This document shows, piece after piece, positions 8,706 to 18,518 of a stretch of 57,555 bases of DNA. Source of the stretch: Bryobacterales bacterium (GTDB lineage: Bacteria; Acidobacteriota; Terriglobia; Bryobacterales; Bryobacteraceae); contig CANIHR010000002.1 in NCBI GenBank assembly GCA_947467185.1, forward strand, positions 1 through 57,555, written 5' to 3'. The position numbers were made by a program, and so were the translations under genes. Positions within the stretch are counted from its first letter, which is position 1. Every line of letters begins with the position of its first letter. The notes beneath the pieces are model-generated. The model was given only the letters and a program-made list of their open reading frames with translations, was not told the origin of the DNA and made no database searches.

Positions 8706-11462
8706 TCAGTTTCCTGAAACGGCTATCCAGTTCGCCCCCGAAACGGTAGAAACTCCCCCGATCGTCAGCACCACCGGAACGTATCCGCCAGGCTGAACGC
8801 CGGATGGGATTTGCAGGTTTAACTGCATGACGCCGGCGACAACCCCATATACACTCCCCGCGTATTGAACCGGTGCCGGGATTCCTCCAATGGTTGCGGT
8901 CACCTCCCCTCTCGGCTGAACCCAGGGCAGCGTTCCCAGTCTGCCATCAACAGCATCGGGAGTGGTCAGGCCTTCTCCTGTGGCGAAAAGGCCGACATAT
9001 TCGCCGATGCGCGCCGGGTTAATAGCGCTGTTCTGCTGGCCATTCGCGACATTGAATCCAGAGATTTGGCCGGAGCCCCAGCCCGTCCACGAGAAGAATG
9101 CGGGGGCCACTGGTGCTACCGGAACAGTGAAGGGCACCGAACTCTGTCCCTGAAATGTGACCGTGACGTTTGTTGTCTGCCCGGTCACCGTATACGGCAC
9201 CAAAGCGGCGACGGCAGATGGCAGCGTGTAGTAAACCGGGGCGGGAATTCCGCCGAAAGAGACGCTTGTGGATCCCAGCGAAGTGGAAACTCGGCCTCCG
9301 GAAGGCTGATTTACGGCCAACCCTGGTGATGCGAGATTGTCGCCGTAAATCAGAACGAATTTCCCGGGGGAAACAGCTGAAGTACGCTCGCTGGCAGCGT
9401 CCACGACTTCTGAAACGACGACGTTGCGGGTGGTGGACCTGAGAACACGCACCGCATTGTGTCCGGAGTCAGCTACCAGAAGGCTTCCCGCCGAATCAAA
9501 CGCTATGGCGGTCGGCGCGGCAAGATTAGCGCTCAAAGCAAACCCACCGTCGCCGTAGTGGGCGAGCGTTGAGGTAGTATTGGTACCCGCAACGGTAGTG
9601 ATGATCCCACTGGTGGAAACCATGCGGATGCGGTTACATGCCGAGTCTGCGATGAAAATATTCCCTGACTTGTCCACCGCCAGGCTCACCGGGCGGGCGA
9701 GTTGAGCCTGGAGCGCCGGACCTCCATCACCGGAACATCCCCGAGAGCCATTACCAGCCACCGCAACAATGAATCCGTTGCTCTGTACTTTCCGGATGCG
9801 ACTTGAGGCCGCATCGGCGATCAGCAATTGGCCCAGGCTGTCGAAAGCGAATCCGCCGATGTCGGACACCTGCGCAAGGAGCGCCGGCCCGTCATCCCCT
9901 GAGTAGCCAGTGACCCCATTTCCGGCGACCGCACTTACCACGCCGCTGGGCGTAACCTTTCGAATCCTGCCCTCAAAACGAAAATAGTAATTGCTTGAAG
10001 TGTCGACTGCCACCGTGGTGACTCTGGGAAGGCTTTCGGCCGGTTGCGGCAAATCGCAGCGATGGTCGCCGATGTAACCGGGGGTGCAGGCTGGAGGCTC
10101 ACCGCCAGCAGGGGTCAGGATGTTCCCACCAATGGTTACGAGCCGAATGCGACCATTTCGTGTGTCGGCAATCCAGATGTGCCCCGAATTATCGACCGCC
10201 ACACCTTCGGGAGAATTCAGCTGCGCGTCAATTGCGGGTCCGCCGTCACCCGAATAACCCGCGACTCCGGTACCTGCCACTGTGGTGACGAGACCCGTCG
10301 CCGAAACTTTCCGAACCCTGTTATTGGCTGTATCCGCGATGTAAACGTTCCCTGAGTCATCAACGGCGACTCCCGCCGGGGATCGCAGAGGTGCTGAGGT
10401 TGCCGGGGCACGGTCGGGGGAGTTGCCGGGTTTTCCTCCCCCTGCCAGGGTGGCAATGGTGTTGCCGGCGATGATCCGAATACGACCATTTAAGGTATCG
10501 CCGATCAGGATGTTCCCTTTTTCGTTTACCGCGAGGGCAGCGGGGCGATTGATACGAGCCTTAGCAGGGGGGCCATCATCACCTGAGTAACCCGGCTGGC
10601 CACCACCCGTCAGGACCGTCCTGACCCAACTGCTGGAAATCCTTACGACCGTATTGGCCAGGCTGCTCACAACGACCATACTTCCGTTGCGCTCCGCGGC
10701 CACGGCCACCGGACAAAATGCATCCGGTGAATAAGACAGGAAGCAACCAACGCCATCGTGCGGTGCGATTGCTGTCAGAATGCCCCCGGGCGAGAGCGTG
10801 CTCAGGCCATCCCCCTCGGCGATCAGCAGGTTACCGGACGAGTCGAAGGCGATCGCCCAGGGGCGGATCGGTAAGCTGTACCCAGCCGTGATAATGCCGG
10901 ATCGCCCAACCTTTCGAAGCGTGTTTCCGGAAATATCACCGATGTACAGGTTGTCGGCTGAGTCGACAGCGAGACTCCGCGGAATAATCTTCGAATCCAC
11001 TGCGGGGCCATTGTTGCCAGAGGAACCGGGCGTCCCGGTACCCGCAATAGTGGTAATGATGCCCGTGGGTGACACTCTTCGGACCCTTGCGTTGCCCGTG
11101 TCGGCTATAAACAGGTTGCCTAAGGAATCTGTCGCGAGGCCGTTCGGATTGAATAGCTGCGCAGCCACTGCAGGGCCACCATCACCGGAGTAACCGGGCC
11201 GGGCCGTACCAGCAACGAGGGTTACGATGCCATCCGGGGAGAGTCTGTAGACGCAATTCTCTGCCGCAAAGAAGGCATTCCCGCCCGAATCAAGGGTAAG
11301 GCTGTCTATCTGTGGGAATGCAGAATCCAGGGCACTGGCTGGCGTTGGTGCCGGGGCGGCGCCGGCCAGTGTTGAAACTACGAACTGTTGTCCCCGGCAA
11401 ACGCTGATTGCGAACATGCAGATCACGCCGATAGCGCAACTGCGAAACGGCAATATGCTCAT
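8706..11462 (-). CDS. Secreted NHL beta-propeller protein with C-terminal TIGR03437-type domain
   Basis: About 918 residues. A signal peptide (hydrophobic segment ending near C-R-G-Q-Q) is followed by roughly eleven NHL-like repeats. Their recurring units are GYSGDGGPA, LAVDSSGNxxIADxxNxRVRKV and GxIxTVAGTG, building one or two beta-propellers. The last 230 residues (from about VVDAASER) match the TIGR03437 domain, an Ig-like module that ends many Solibacter exported proteins. The role is unknown; such propellers usually bind ligands or proteins outside the cell. I chose ATG 11462 because the longer frame to 11525 adds a charged stretch before the signal peptide, and GGAAGGA precedes this ATG. 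It diverges from the kinase gene at 11586. Confidence 0.88.
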   Translation of the reverse strand: MSILPFRSCAIGVICMFAISVCRGQQFVVSTLAGAAPAPTPASALDSAFPQIDSLTLDSGGNAFFAAENCVYRLSPDGIVTLVAGTARPGYSGDGGPAVAAQLFNPNGLATDSLGNLFIADTGNARVRRVSPTGIITTIAGTGTPGSSGNNGPAVDSKIIPRSLAVDSADNLYIGDISGNTLRKVGRSGIITAGYSLPIRPWAIAFDSSGNLLIAEGDGLSTLSPGGILTAIAPHDGVGCFLSYSPDAFCPVAVAAERNGSMVVVSSLANTVVRISSSWVRTVLTGGGQPGYSGDDGPPAKARINRPAALAVNEKGNILIGDTLNGRIRIIAGNTIATLAGGGKPGNSPDRAPATSAPLRSPAGVAVDDSGNVYIADTANNRVRKVSATGLVTTVAGTGVAGYSGDGGPAIDAQLNSPEGVAVDNSGHIWIADTRNGRIRLVTIGGNILTPAGGEPPACTPGYIGDHRCDLPQPAESLPRVTTVAVDTSSNYYFRFEGRIRKVTPSGVVSAVAGNGVTGYSGDDGPALLAQVSDIGGFAFDSLGQLLIADAASSRIRKVQSNGFIVAVAGNGSRGCSGDGGPALQAQLARPVSLAVDKSGNIFIADSACNRIRMVSTSGIITTVAGTNTTSTLAHYGDGGFALSANLAAPTAIAFDSAGSLLVADSGHNAVRVLRSTTRNVVVSEVVDAASERTSAVSPGKFVLIYGDNLASPGLAVNQPSGGRVSTSLGSTSVSFGGIPAPVYYTLPSAVAALVPYTVTGQTTNVTVTFQGQSSVPFTVPVAPVAPAFFSWTGWGSGQISGFNVANGQQNSAINPARIGEYVGLFATGEGLTTPDAVDGRLGTLPWVQPRGEVTATIGGIPAPVQYAGSVYGVVAGVMQLNLQIPSGVQPGGYVPVVLTIGGVSTVSGANWIAVSGN

Positions 11463-11585
11463 GAGCAGACGGGTCCTTCCGACCGCCCTCAGTGTACTCC
11501 CAGCGAGACGAAACCTGAAATACACTTCAATGCGTCGACGTCTGGTTCATCCCCGTTGTAGTATTGAAGCCTCCGCATAGCGAAC

Positions 11586-14500
11586 ATGCAGCTCCAACCT
11601 GGTGACAACCTCGGGGATTACGAAATCGTCTGCCTGCTTGGCAAAGGCGGAATGGGCGAAGTTTGGAAAGCCCGTGACGGGCGGCTCGGACGCGATGTTG
11701 CGATTAAGACGTCGGCTCAGCAGTTCTCCCATCGTTTCGAAAGCGAGGCACGTGCCATTGCCTCGCTCAATCATCCCAATATCTGCACGCTTTATCACAT
11801 CGGTCCCAACTACCTTGTGATGGAACTGATCGAGGGACCGACCCTGGCTGAGCGGATGAAACAGGGTGCGATTCCTCTGGAAGAAGCGCTGGGGTACGCG
11901 AAACAGATCGCCTCTGGCCTGGAAGCGGCGCACCAGAAATCCCTCGTGCATCGTGATCTGAAACCGGCCAACATCAAGATCCGGCCCGACGGTTACGTCA
12001 AAGTGCTGGATTTCGGTTTGGCAACCACCGACACAGTGCTCGGCCCCGATGATCCGACCGAGCTGATCACTACCGGACAATTGCTTGGGACAGTTCCCTA
12101 TATGTCTCCCGAGCAGGCTCGCGGCGAAATGGTGAGCAGTTCATCGGACATATTTGCTTTCGGAATTGTGCTCCATGAGTTCCTGGCGCACCAGCATCCG
12201 TTCCGTTCCGGCTCAGCGGCGGCGACCCTGAACGCAATCGTTTCCTCCACGGTTCCCCCGCCGTCGCAACTCGAACCCGCAATCACGCCGGAACTGGACA
12301 TGCTGATTGTCGGCATGCTGGAAAAGAACCCTGCGCTGCGTCCTTCCGCTCGGGAAGTTGCAGAGGCACTGGAAGGTCTCACGCAAGGCAGGACGCGGGT
12401 GTTTCCCCGCCGCTCTTCCGTTACGACAGCCCCCCGACCCTTAGCCGGACGTGACCTGGAACGCGCCGCAATGTTTACCGCATACGACGAAGCCGCCAGA
12501 GGGCGGGGTGTGTTGCTGTGCCTGGCAGGGGAAGCTGGCGAAGGGAAGACCACGCTGGCCGAGGACTTCCTATCCCGGCTCCCCGAATATTCGGCAGACT
12601 GTCTGATTGCCCGCGGCCTTTGCTCCGAGCGTCTGGCAGGCAACGATGCGTGCCTGCCGTTTCTGGAGGCGCTGGAAGGAATGCACCGCATCGGAGGAAT
12701 TGCCGGACGCCTGATGCCACTACTCGCGCCGAGCTGGTTCGTACAGATCGCGAGCACCGGGTCTCTGCCCGAAGCGCCGTCGCCCGAGAGGATGAAATGG
12801 GAGTTGGGGCGGTATCTGGAAGAGCTTTCGAAACACCGCCCGGTTGTCCTGTTTTTTGATGATCTGCATTGGGCGGGGTTAGCGACAGTAGATCTGGTCG
12901 CGTATCTGGGGACCCGGTTGGGATCGCTCCGAATCCTCATGGTGGCGACCTACCGCCCGGGCGATCTGCTTCGTGACCGACATCCCTTCCTGCCGGTTCG
13001 GCTTGAACTGGAAGGCCGCGGGATGTGCAGGGAAATCCGTACCGTACTACTGGACCTGAACGCAGTCGCAGAGTATCTGCAACTGGAATTCCCTGGCCAC
13101 GCATTTCCTCCGTCTTTTGCGGCCTCCCTGCACAGGCGCACGGAGGGCAATCCCCTGTTTCTGGTGGACCTGCTGAAATATCTGCGGGACCGTGGCGCCA
13201 TCACATCGCAGGAGGGTGTGTGGCGGCTCAATGAGTTGGCGGCGGATTTTGAACGCGACCTGCCTGCTTCGGTTCGAAGCATGGTGGAGAGAAAAATCGG
13301 GCAAATCCAGGAGACTGACCAGAAGCTTCTCGACGCCGCGAGTGCACAGGGACAGAAATTCGATTCCGCAGTTGTTGCCCGGGTTCTCGGCGTGTCGGCG
13401 GATGAAATTGAAGATCGCCTGGATGCACTGGAACGTCTCCATGCCGTCGTACGGCAGGTGGAAACCCGGGAACTGCCAGACCGAACTCTGACGCTCCGGT
13501 ACCGGTTCGCTCATGCTCTGTACCAGAACGCGATCTATGCTGCCATTCGCCCCACACGGAAGGCAACGCTGAGCGGTGCGGTGGCTCAGGCACTACTCGA
13601 GTTTCACGGGGATCGAAGCGATGATCTGGCGGCGGAGCTGGCGCTGTTGTTCGAAGTGGCCCGCGACGCGAACCGGGCAATCCAGTTCTTTGCGATCGCG
13701 GCGCAAAATGCCGTACAGGTGTTTGCGAATCGCGAGGCGGTTGTCTTCCTCCGCTCCGCGCTGCGTTTACTGAAGACGCTTCCGCAGGATAGTGATCGGG
13801 ACTTCCGGGAGTTCGGGTTGCAGGTCGCGCTGGGCCCCTCTCTTGTGGCCACACGAGGCTATGCCTCGCCTGAAACGAGAGAGGCTTACACGCGCGCCCG
13901 ATTTCTCAGCCACGGTCTGGGAAACCCAGGGGCGCATTTCGACGTGTTGTTTGGCCTGTGGAATTTTCACGAAGTTTCGGGACGCCTGCAGGATGCCGGA
14001 GAGATGGCAAATGAGCTTCTGGCGCTGGCGGAAGAGAGCGGCGAACGGACCCGCCTGCTGCTGGCTCATCGTGCCATCGCGAATGTCGCACTATGGACTG
14101 GTGATCCACGCACTGCCAAAGCCGAATTTGAGCAGGCACTGGCCATTTACTCGCCGGAGCACCATCATGAAGCACTCCGGGGAGCCGTCGTTCCCGGGAT
14201 GGCCTGCCTCGGCATGCTGGGCTGGACGGAGTGGTTGCTGGGCAATACCGCGCATGCGACTGAATGTATCGACAAACAGTTCGCCATGGCCCGTGAGATC
14301 GCGCAACCCTTCACGACTGCCATCTCCCTTATCGATGCCAGCCTGTTTTACCAGTTCTGCGATGATCCTGCGGCGGTGAGAAGAACGTCAGCGGCTCTGA
14401 TTCATCTCGCAGAGGAGCAGGGTTTTGCTCTGTGGCTGGCAGGCGCCCGGGTGATGCATGGGTGGGCAACATTCCAGTCTGGCGAGTGCGAGGACGGGTT

Positions 14501-14822
14501 GGCGGAAATGCGCCAGGGGATCGAGCAATGGGAGGCGACAGGAGCTCAATTGGCGAGTCCCTATTATCACTCTCTGCTGGCAGCAAGTCAGGGGCAGGCG
14601 GGCGACACAGAAGGCGGTCTGGCCACGCTGGAACTGGCGCTGAGCCGGACGAAAGAAACCGGCGAGACGTGGTGGATGCCGGGTCTGCTTCTGGTCCGGG
14701 GCGACCTTCTGGCGGCGAACGAACCCGACGCTTCCAAAGAAGCCTGGACCGCAGCACTGGAACTGGCGCGATCCTCAGGAGCGATGGCGTTCGAACTGCG
14801 CGCGACGGAACGACTGAGATAG
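11586..14822 (+). CDS. Ser/Thr protein kinase fused to AAA-type ATPase and TPR-like region
   Basis: A 1078-residue cytosolic regulator. Residues 12-265 form a PknB-type kinase with a glycine loop (GKGGMGEV), K41, H122-R-D124-L-K-P-A-N and D142-F-G144. From about 287 an AAA/STAND-type ATPase begins: P-loop GEAGEGKTTL with K321, and Walker B FFDD ending at D425-D426. The remaining 500 residues are helical repeats of TPR type, with conserved GNPLFLVDLLKYL like other kinase-ATPase regulators. No transmembrane segment or DNA-binding domain is visible, unlike LuxR-type relatives. It probably integrates a signal through the repeats and phosphorylates unknown targets. The ATG at 11586 is well placed before the kinase fold but has no clear ribosome binding site. 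Confidence 0.92.
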   Translation: MQLQPGDNLGDYEIVCLLGKGGMGEVWKARDGRLGRDVAIKTSAQQFSHRFESEARAIASLNHPNICTLYHIGPNYLVMELIEGPTLAERMKQGAIPLEEALGYAKQIASGLEAAHQKSLVHRDLKPANIKIRPDGYVKVLDFGLATTDTVLGPDDPTELITTGQLLGTVPYMSPEQARGEMVSSSSDIFAFGIVLHEFLAHQHPFRSGSAAATLNAIVSSTVPPPSQLEPAITPELDMLIVGMLEKNPALRPSAREVAEALEGLTQGRTRVFPRRSSVTTAPRPLAGRDLERAAMFTAYDEAARGRGVLLCLAGEAGEGKTTLAEDFLSRLPEYSADCLIARGLCSERLAGNDACLPFLEALEGMHRIGGIAGRLMPLLAPSWFVQIASTGSLPEAPSPERMKWELGRYLEELSKHRPVVLFFDDLHWAGLATVDLVAYLGTRLGSLRILMVATYRPGDLLRDRHPFLPVRLELEGRGMCREIRTVLLDLNAVAEYLQLEFPGHAFPPSFAASLHRRTEGNPLFLVDLLKYLRDRGAITSQEGVWRLNELAADFERDLPASVRSMVERKIGQIQETDQKLLDAASAQGQKFDSAVVARVLGVSADEIEDRLDALERLHAVVRQVETRELPDRTLTLRYRFAHALYQNAIYAAIRPTRKATLSGAVAQALLEFHGDRSDDLAAELALLFEVARDANRAIQFFAIAAQNAVQVFANREAVVFLRSALRLLKTLPQDSDRDFREFGLQVALGPSLVATRGYASPETREAYTRARFLSHGLGNPGAHFDVLFGLWNFHEVSGRLQDAGEMANELLALAEESGERTRLLLAHRAIANVALWTGDPRTAKAEFEQALAIYSPEHHHEALRGAVVPGMACLGMLGWTEWLLGNTAHATECIDKQFAMAREIAQPFTTAISLIDASLFYQFCDDPAAVRRTSAALIHLAEEQGFALWLAGARVMHGWATFQSGECEDGLAEMRQGIEQWEATGAQLASPYYHSLLAASQGQAGDTEGGLATLELALSRTKETGETWWMPGLLLVRGDLLAANEPDASKEAWTAALELARSSGAMAFELRATERLR

Positions 14823-14832
14823 TCCTTCGGCT

Positions 14833-15386
<554 letters not shown>

Positions 15387-15477
15387 GCAGAATACTCTGA
15401 GCTACGGAGCGCTTCCAGCGAATATGCTGTATGGGAGCGGATGTTGCTCGTCTGCTCTTGTAAAGGACTGGATTCCG

Positions 15478-16067
15478 ATGCTACAGAAGAGCTTCGTTGT
15501 TTTGTTGACCACTCTCTCGCTCTCCCCGGGACTTCATGCCCAGCAGCAGGGTCAGAGACCGGCGGTCGTTCAGGCGGACCCGCACCGGATCGACATGTTC
15601 CTGTGGTGCCCGCCGAGTTCAAGCCTGGGACGAAGGTTCTGGTGCGGGATGTGAATTTGCAGCCGATTCGCGGGACTACTGGTCACTGGGTCCACATCGT
15701 GAAGAACATCTTCACGCCGGCAGATGGCCTGGCGACACTGCGGCAGACGATCACGGTGGCGCTGGATCCGATGACTGTAGGTGAACCGCATGCGCACACG
15801 GCGGGTTCGGAAGAGGTTTGGATTCAGATCAAGGGCAAGTCGCTGGCATTTATTGGTACCCAGTTACGGTGGCAGACCCCGGGGATGGGATATCTCGCAC
15901 CGCCCTTCGCAGAACAGACGAAGGAGAATGTGACTGCTGGTCTTTCGTTCCCCCACTCGAATATCAACCCCGGCACCGAGCAGGTGAAGTTCCTGTACTT
16001 CCAGACGTCTGGCGGTCGTGGCGGGCGCGGGGGCACGGCAGTTCCTCCGGCGCCCCCGGCCCGGTAG
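15478..16067 (+). pseudogene. Frameshifted gene for an exported cupin-like protein
   Basis: ATG 15478, preceded by AAAGGA, opens a convincing signal peptide (LQKSFVVLLTTLSLSPGLHAQQ) and continues ADPHRIDMFLW. The rest of the protein is in another frame, beginning VPAEFKPGTKVLVRDV and continuing through a cupin-like core (GEPHAHTAGSEEVW) to a Gly/Arg/Pro-rich end at 16067. The join lies near 15600-15612, so a one-base indel breaks the gene. Either it is a pseudogene or the indel is a sequencing error. Without the break it would be an exported cupin of about 195 residues, a fold used by isomerases, dioxygenases and sugar binders. Its stop lies 2 bases from the stop of the facing gene. Confidence 0.7.
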
Positions 16068-16069
16068 GA

Positions 16070-16420
16070 CTATTTCGCGCGCGTCACGTCCAGTGTGGCC
16101 GTATCGGTCTGGCCTTCACGCTTCCGCAGAATCGTGCCCGTAATGTGGTCGCCGTCCAGTTTCAGGTCGAATTCCATTAGGTTTACGTCCTGGATCTGGA
16201 AGGTAATCTTGCCGTCTTCGACCTTACCGTTAGAGATGGGATGCTGTTCTTCCTGGTCCGGACCGCCGCTGCCCGTGAGCCTCGGGCCGTCCTGTTTGAG
16301 CAAAAGAAGCGCCGGTTGGGGATCGCGGCCGGCAGGCGTGAACATTCCGCGCCAGGTGCCGGTTGCGTCGGGTGCCGCCAGGTTCAGGGCGGCGAGGGTA
16401 AGTAAGAGGATGTATTTCAT
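16070..16420 (-). CDS. Small secreted beta-rich protein of unknown function
   Basis: 116 residues with a clear signal peptide (KYILLLTLAALNLAAP). A compact beta-rich domain follows (GTWRGMFTPAG, LLLLKQDGPRLTGSGG, NGKVEDGKITFQI, GDHITGTIL), resembling short lipocalin-like repeats seen in exported acidobacterial proteins. No catalytic motif is visible. It is monocistronic: its start faces the protease-hydrolase gene across 175 bases, and its stop lies 2 bases from that of the cupin gene. Confidence 0.8.
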   Translation of the reverse strand: MKYILLLTLAALNLAAPDATGTWRGMFTPAGRDPQPALLLLKQDGPRLTGSGGPDQEEQHPISNGKVEDGKITFQIQDVNLMEFDLKLDGDHITGTILRKREGQTDTATLDVTRAK

Positions 16421-16595
16421 GGGACTCTTTACTGCGCTCTTACGCGCCGGGGAGTCTTTGGTTTACGATTCTGCCAGCGCCTACTCTTAGCATGTCCTGT
16501 TTCTCCCCGGATTTCCGCTTTCATAAGTGTTGCCCGCCACTGTGATACAGAACGGGTGGACAGACATCGACTCCAGAAAGACAGAGGGCACCCAA

Positions 16596-18500
16596 ATGGC
16601 CAAACAAGGGACGCAATCGCCACGCAAGAAGACAGGTACTCCGTTTACGAAACTCAAGCGGAACGTTGTACCTGACAGCATTGACTTACGGGACCGACTG
16701 TATATGCCTTCGGTCCGCCTGGCCCCCATGGAGAGCTTGCCGCCAGGCGTCGATATTCCAGTGCTCAATCAGGGTGAAACGAATGCCTGCACCGGCTTTG
16801 CACTCGCCAGCGTGATCTATCACCTCCACCTGAAAGCGGGCCGCAAACCATCCGAGGCGACGGTTTCGCCCTTCATGCTCTACTCAATGGCGCGCCGCTA
16901 CGACGAGTTTCCCGGCGATCCCGACCGGGACACCGGATCGAGCCTGCGTGGGGCCATCAAGGGTTGGTACAAGCATGGAGCCTGCTCGGCAAAATTGTGG
17001 CCCGACGGAAACGTTGCGCCACCCTCCTCGACCGATCCCAGGAAAGACTGGTGGCTGGACGCCGTTCGTCGGCCTCTTGGGGCCTACTACCGCGTGGATC
17101 CGCGTTCCATCGCGGATATGCATGTGGCACTCAACGAGATTGGAGCTCTCTACGCCAGCGCCGTCGTGCACGAGGGCTGGCAAAAGAGGCCATCTTCGGA
17201 CAACACCCGCGGATACTGGACGATACCCAAAGAGCCGGTGAAGCCGACTGACGGTGCTCACGCATTCGCGATCATTGGCTACACGAGTCACGGGTTCATC
17301 ATCCACAACTCCTGGGATACCGACTGGGGCTCTCAAGGTCGGGCCGTCCTCAGTTACGACGACTGGCTTGAAAATGCGATGGACTGCTGGGTGGCCCAAC
17401 TCGGCGTGGTCACTGACATGCACCTCGAGATCGCTGGTTCGAAGACACTGGGCCGCGCCTCGGGTGCCGTCGAACTTGCGGCGAACCGAGAACTGCGGCG
17501 CCACCAACTCGATCCGTACATCGTCGACATGGAGAACAATGGCCGACTGAGCGGCACGGGCGAATTCAGGACACGCCTCGCCGATATTGAGTGGCTGGTG
17601 ACGCAGCAACTGGGTGATGCACGGAAACTCTGGGGTCTGAAGGACTCCGATCCCGTCGACATTGCGATCTATGCACACGGCGGCCTCACCTCCGAGAGCA
17701 ACGCAGCCGATACCGCCGCGAAGTGGATAGAAGCTCTATATGAGAATCGGATTTTCCCCATCTTTCTGATGTGGGAGACGGACCTTCTGTCCACGTTGAA
17801 GAACATGGGCGAGGATCTGATTGCAAAGTACCGGACCACTGGTGGGGTGCTCGACATCGCGAAGCGGCTGTGGAATGAGCGCCTGGAGCGAATGCTCTCC
17901 GTGCCAGGTACCGCTGTCTGGGGCGAGATGAAAGAAAATGCCGATGCAATCTCCGGGCACAAGGATGCCGGCGGGATTCTTCTGTACGAGGCATGTAAGA
18001 AATCGCCCTGGTTCCAGGACCGGTCAAAGGTTCGTTTGCACCTGATCGGCCACTCCGCCGGGGCGATCGTCCACAGTTCCATTGTCGAACGTCTCACCCA
18101 GGAGGGCTGGGTTTTCGAGACAGTCAACTTCATGGCGCCCGCCATTCGGAGTGAACGCTTCGTCTCCCAGGTGCTTCCTGCGCTCCAGAGCGGCAAGGTG
18201 AAGCGATACAACCAGTTCCATCTCTCCGATGACGTGGAGCAAAAGGACTCCAGTTGCGAACTGCTTCTGGGGTATAGCCGCTCGCTGCTTTACCTGGTCT
18301 CAAACTCCTTTGAAGCCAGAGGGCAGGTGACGCCGATTCTCGGGATGCAAAAGTACTTTGACAAAATCCGGGCCAGTCTGCCCGGCGATCGCATAAAAGT
18401 CATCGTCGCCCCGGGAAATGAATCCGGGAGCACGGAACATGGCGATTTCGATGACGACGCCCGGACTTTGCAGAGCGTGATAGCCCTGATTCGGGGATAA
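16596..18500 (+). CDS. Papain-like (C1) cysteine protease fused to alpha/beta hydrolase-like domain
   Basis: 634 residues from ATG 16596, which has AGAGGG 7 bases upstream; there is no signal peptide. Residues about 50-265 form a C1 peptidase: oxyanion glutamine Q59 and nucleophile C65 (NQGETNACTGFA), catalytic H222 (GAHAFAIIGY) and N238 (IIHNSWDTDWG). Residues about 350-634 look like an alpha/beta hydrolase: HGG at 361-363 after a strand, then nucleophile elbow G485-H-S487-A-G489. A hydrolase-type acid and histidine are not certain. The two halves are joined by about 80 residues that match nothing I know. Bacterial C1 proteases process proteins, and the second domain may be a lipase or esterase. 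The intracellular location and fusion are unusual. Confidence 0.85.
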   Translation: MAKQGTQSPRKKTGTPFTKLKRNVVPDSIDLRDRLYMPSVRLAPMESLPPGVDIPVLNQGETNACTGFALASVIYHLHLKAGRKPSEATVSPFMLYSMARRYDEFPGDPDRDTGSSLRGAIKGWYKHGACSAKLWPDGNVAPPSSTDPRKDWWLDAVRRPLGAYYRVDPRSIADMHVALNEIGALYASAVVHEGWQKRPSSDNTRGYWTIPKEPVKPTDGAHAFAIIGYTSHGFIIHNSWDTDWGSQGRAVLSYDDWLENAMDCWVAQLGVVTDMHLEIAGSKTLGRASGAVELAANRELRRHQLDPYIVDMENNGRLSGTGEFRTRLADIEWLVTQQLGDARKLWGLKDSDPVDIAIYAHGGLTSESNAADTAAKWIEALYENRIFPIFLMWETDLLSTLKNMGEDLIAKYRTTGGVLDIAKRLWNERLERMLSVPGTAVWGEMKENADAISGHKDAGGILLYEACKKSPWFQDRSKVRLHLIGHSAGAIVHSSIVERLTQEGWVFETVNFMAPAIRSERFVSQVLPALQSGKVKRYNQFHLSDDVEQKDSSCELLLGYSRSLLYLVSNSFEARGQVTPILGMQKYFDKIRASLPGDRIKVIVAPGNESGSTEHGDFDDDARTLQSVIALIRG

Positions 18501-18518
18501 GCTGCCGCAGGGCTATCA
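18478..18518. terminator. Inverted repeat spanning two converging stop codons
   Basis: TGATAGCCCTG (18478-18488) and CAGGGCTATCA (18508-18518) form a perfect 11-base stem with a 19-base loop. The stop codon of the protease-hydrolase gene is in the loop and that of iolG is in the right arm. No long T run follows on either strand, so it may be a bidirectional terminator or an mRNA end-protecting hairpin. Confidence 0.5.

Noticed and set aside
8706-11462. Repeated GGTGACGGCGGACC-like DNA units as a possible CRISPR-like or tandem repeat array
   Set aside because: The repetition follows the NHL protein repeats in frame and varies at synonymous sites; it is coding sequence.
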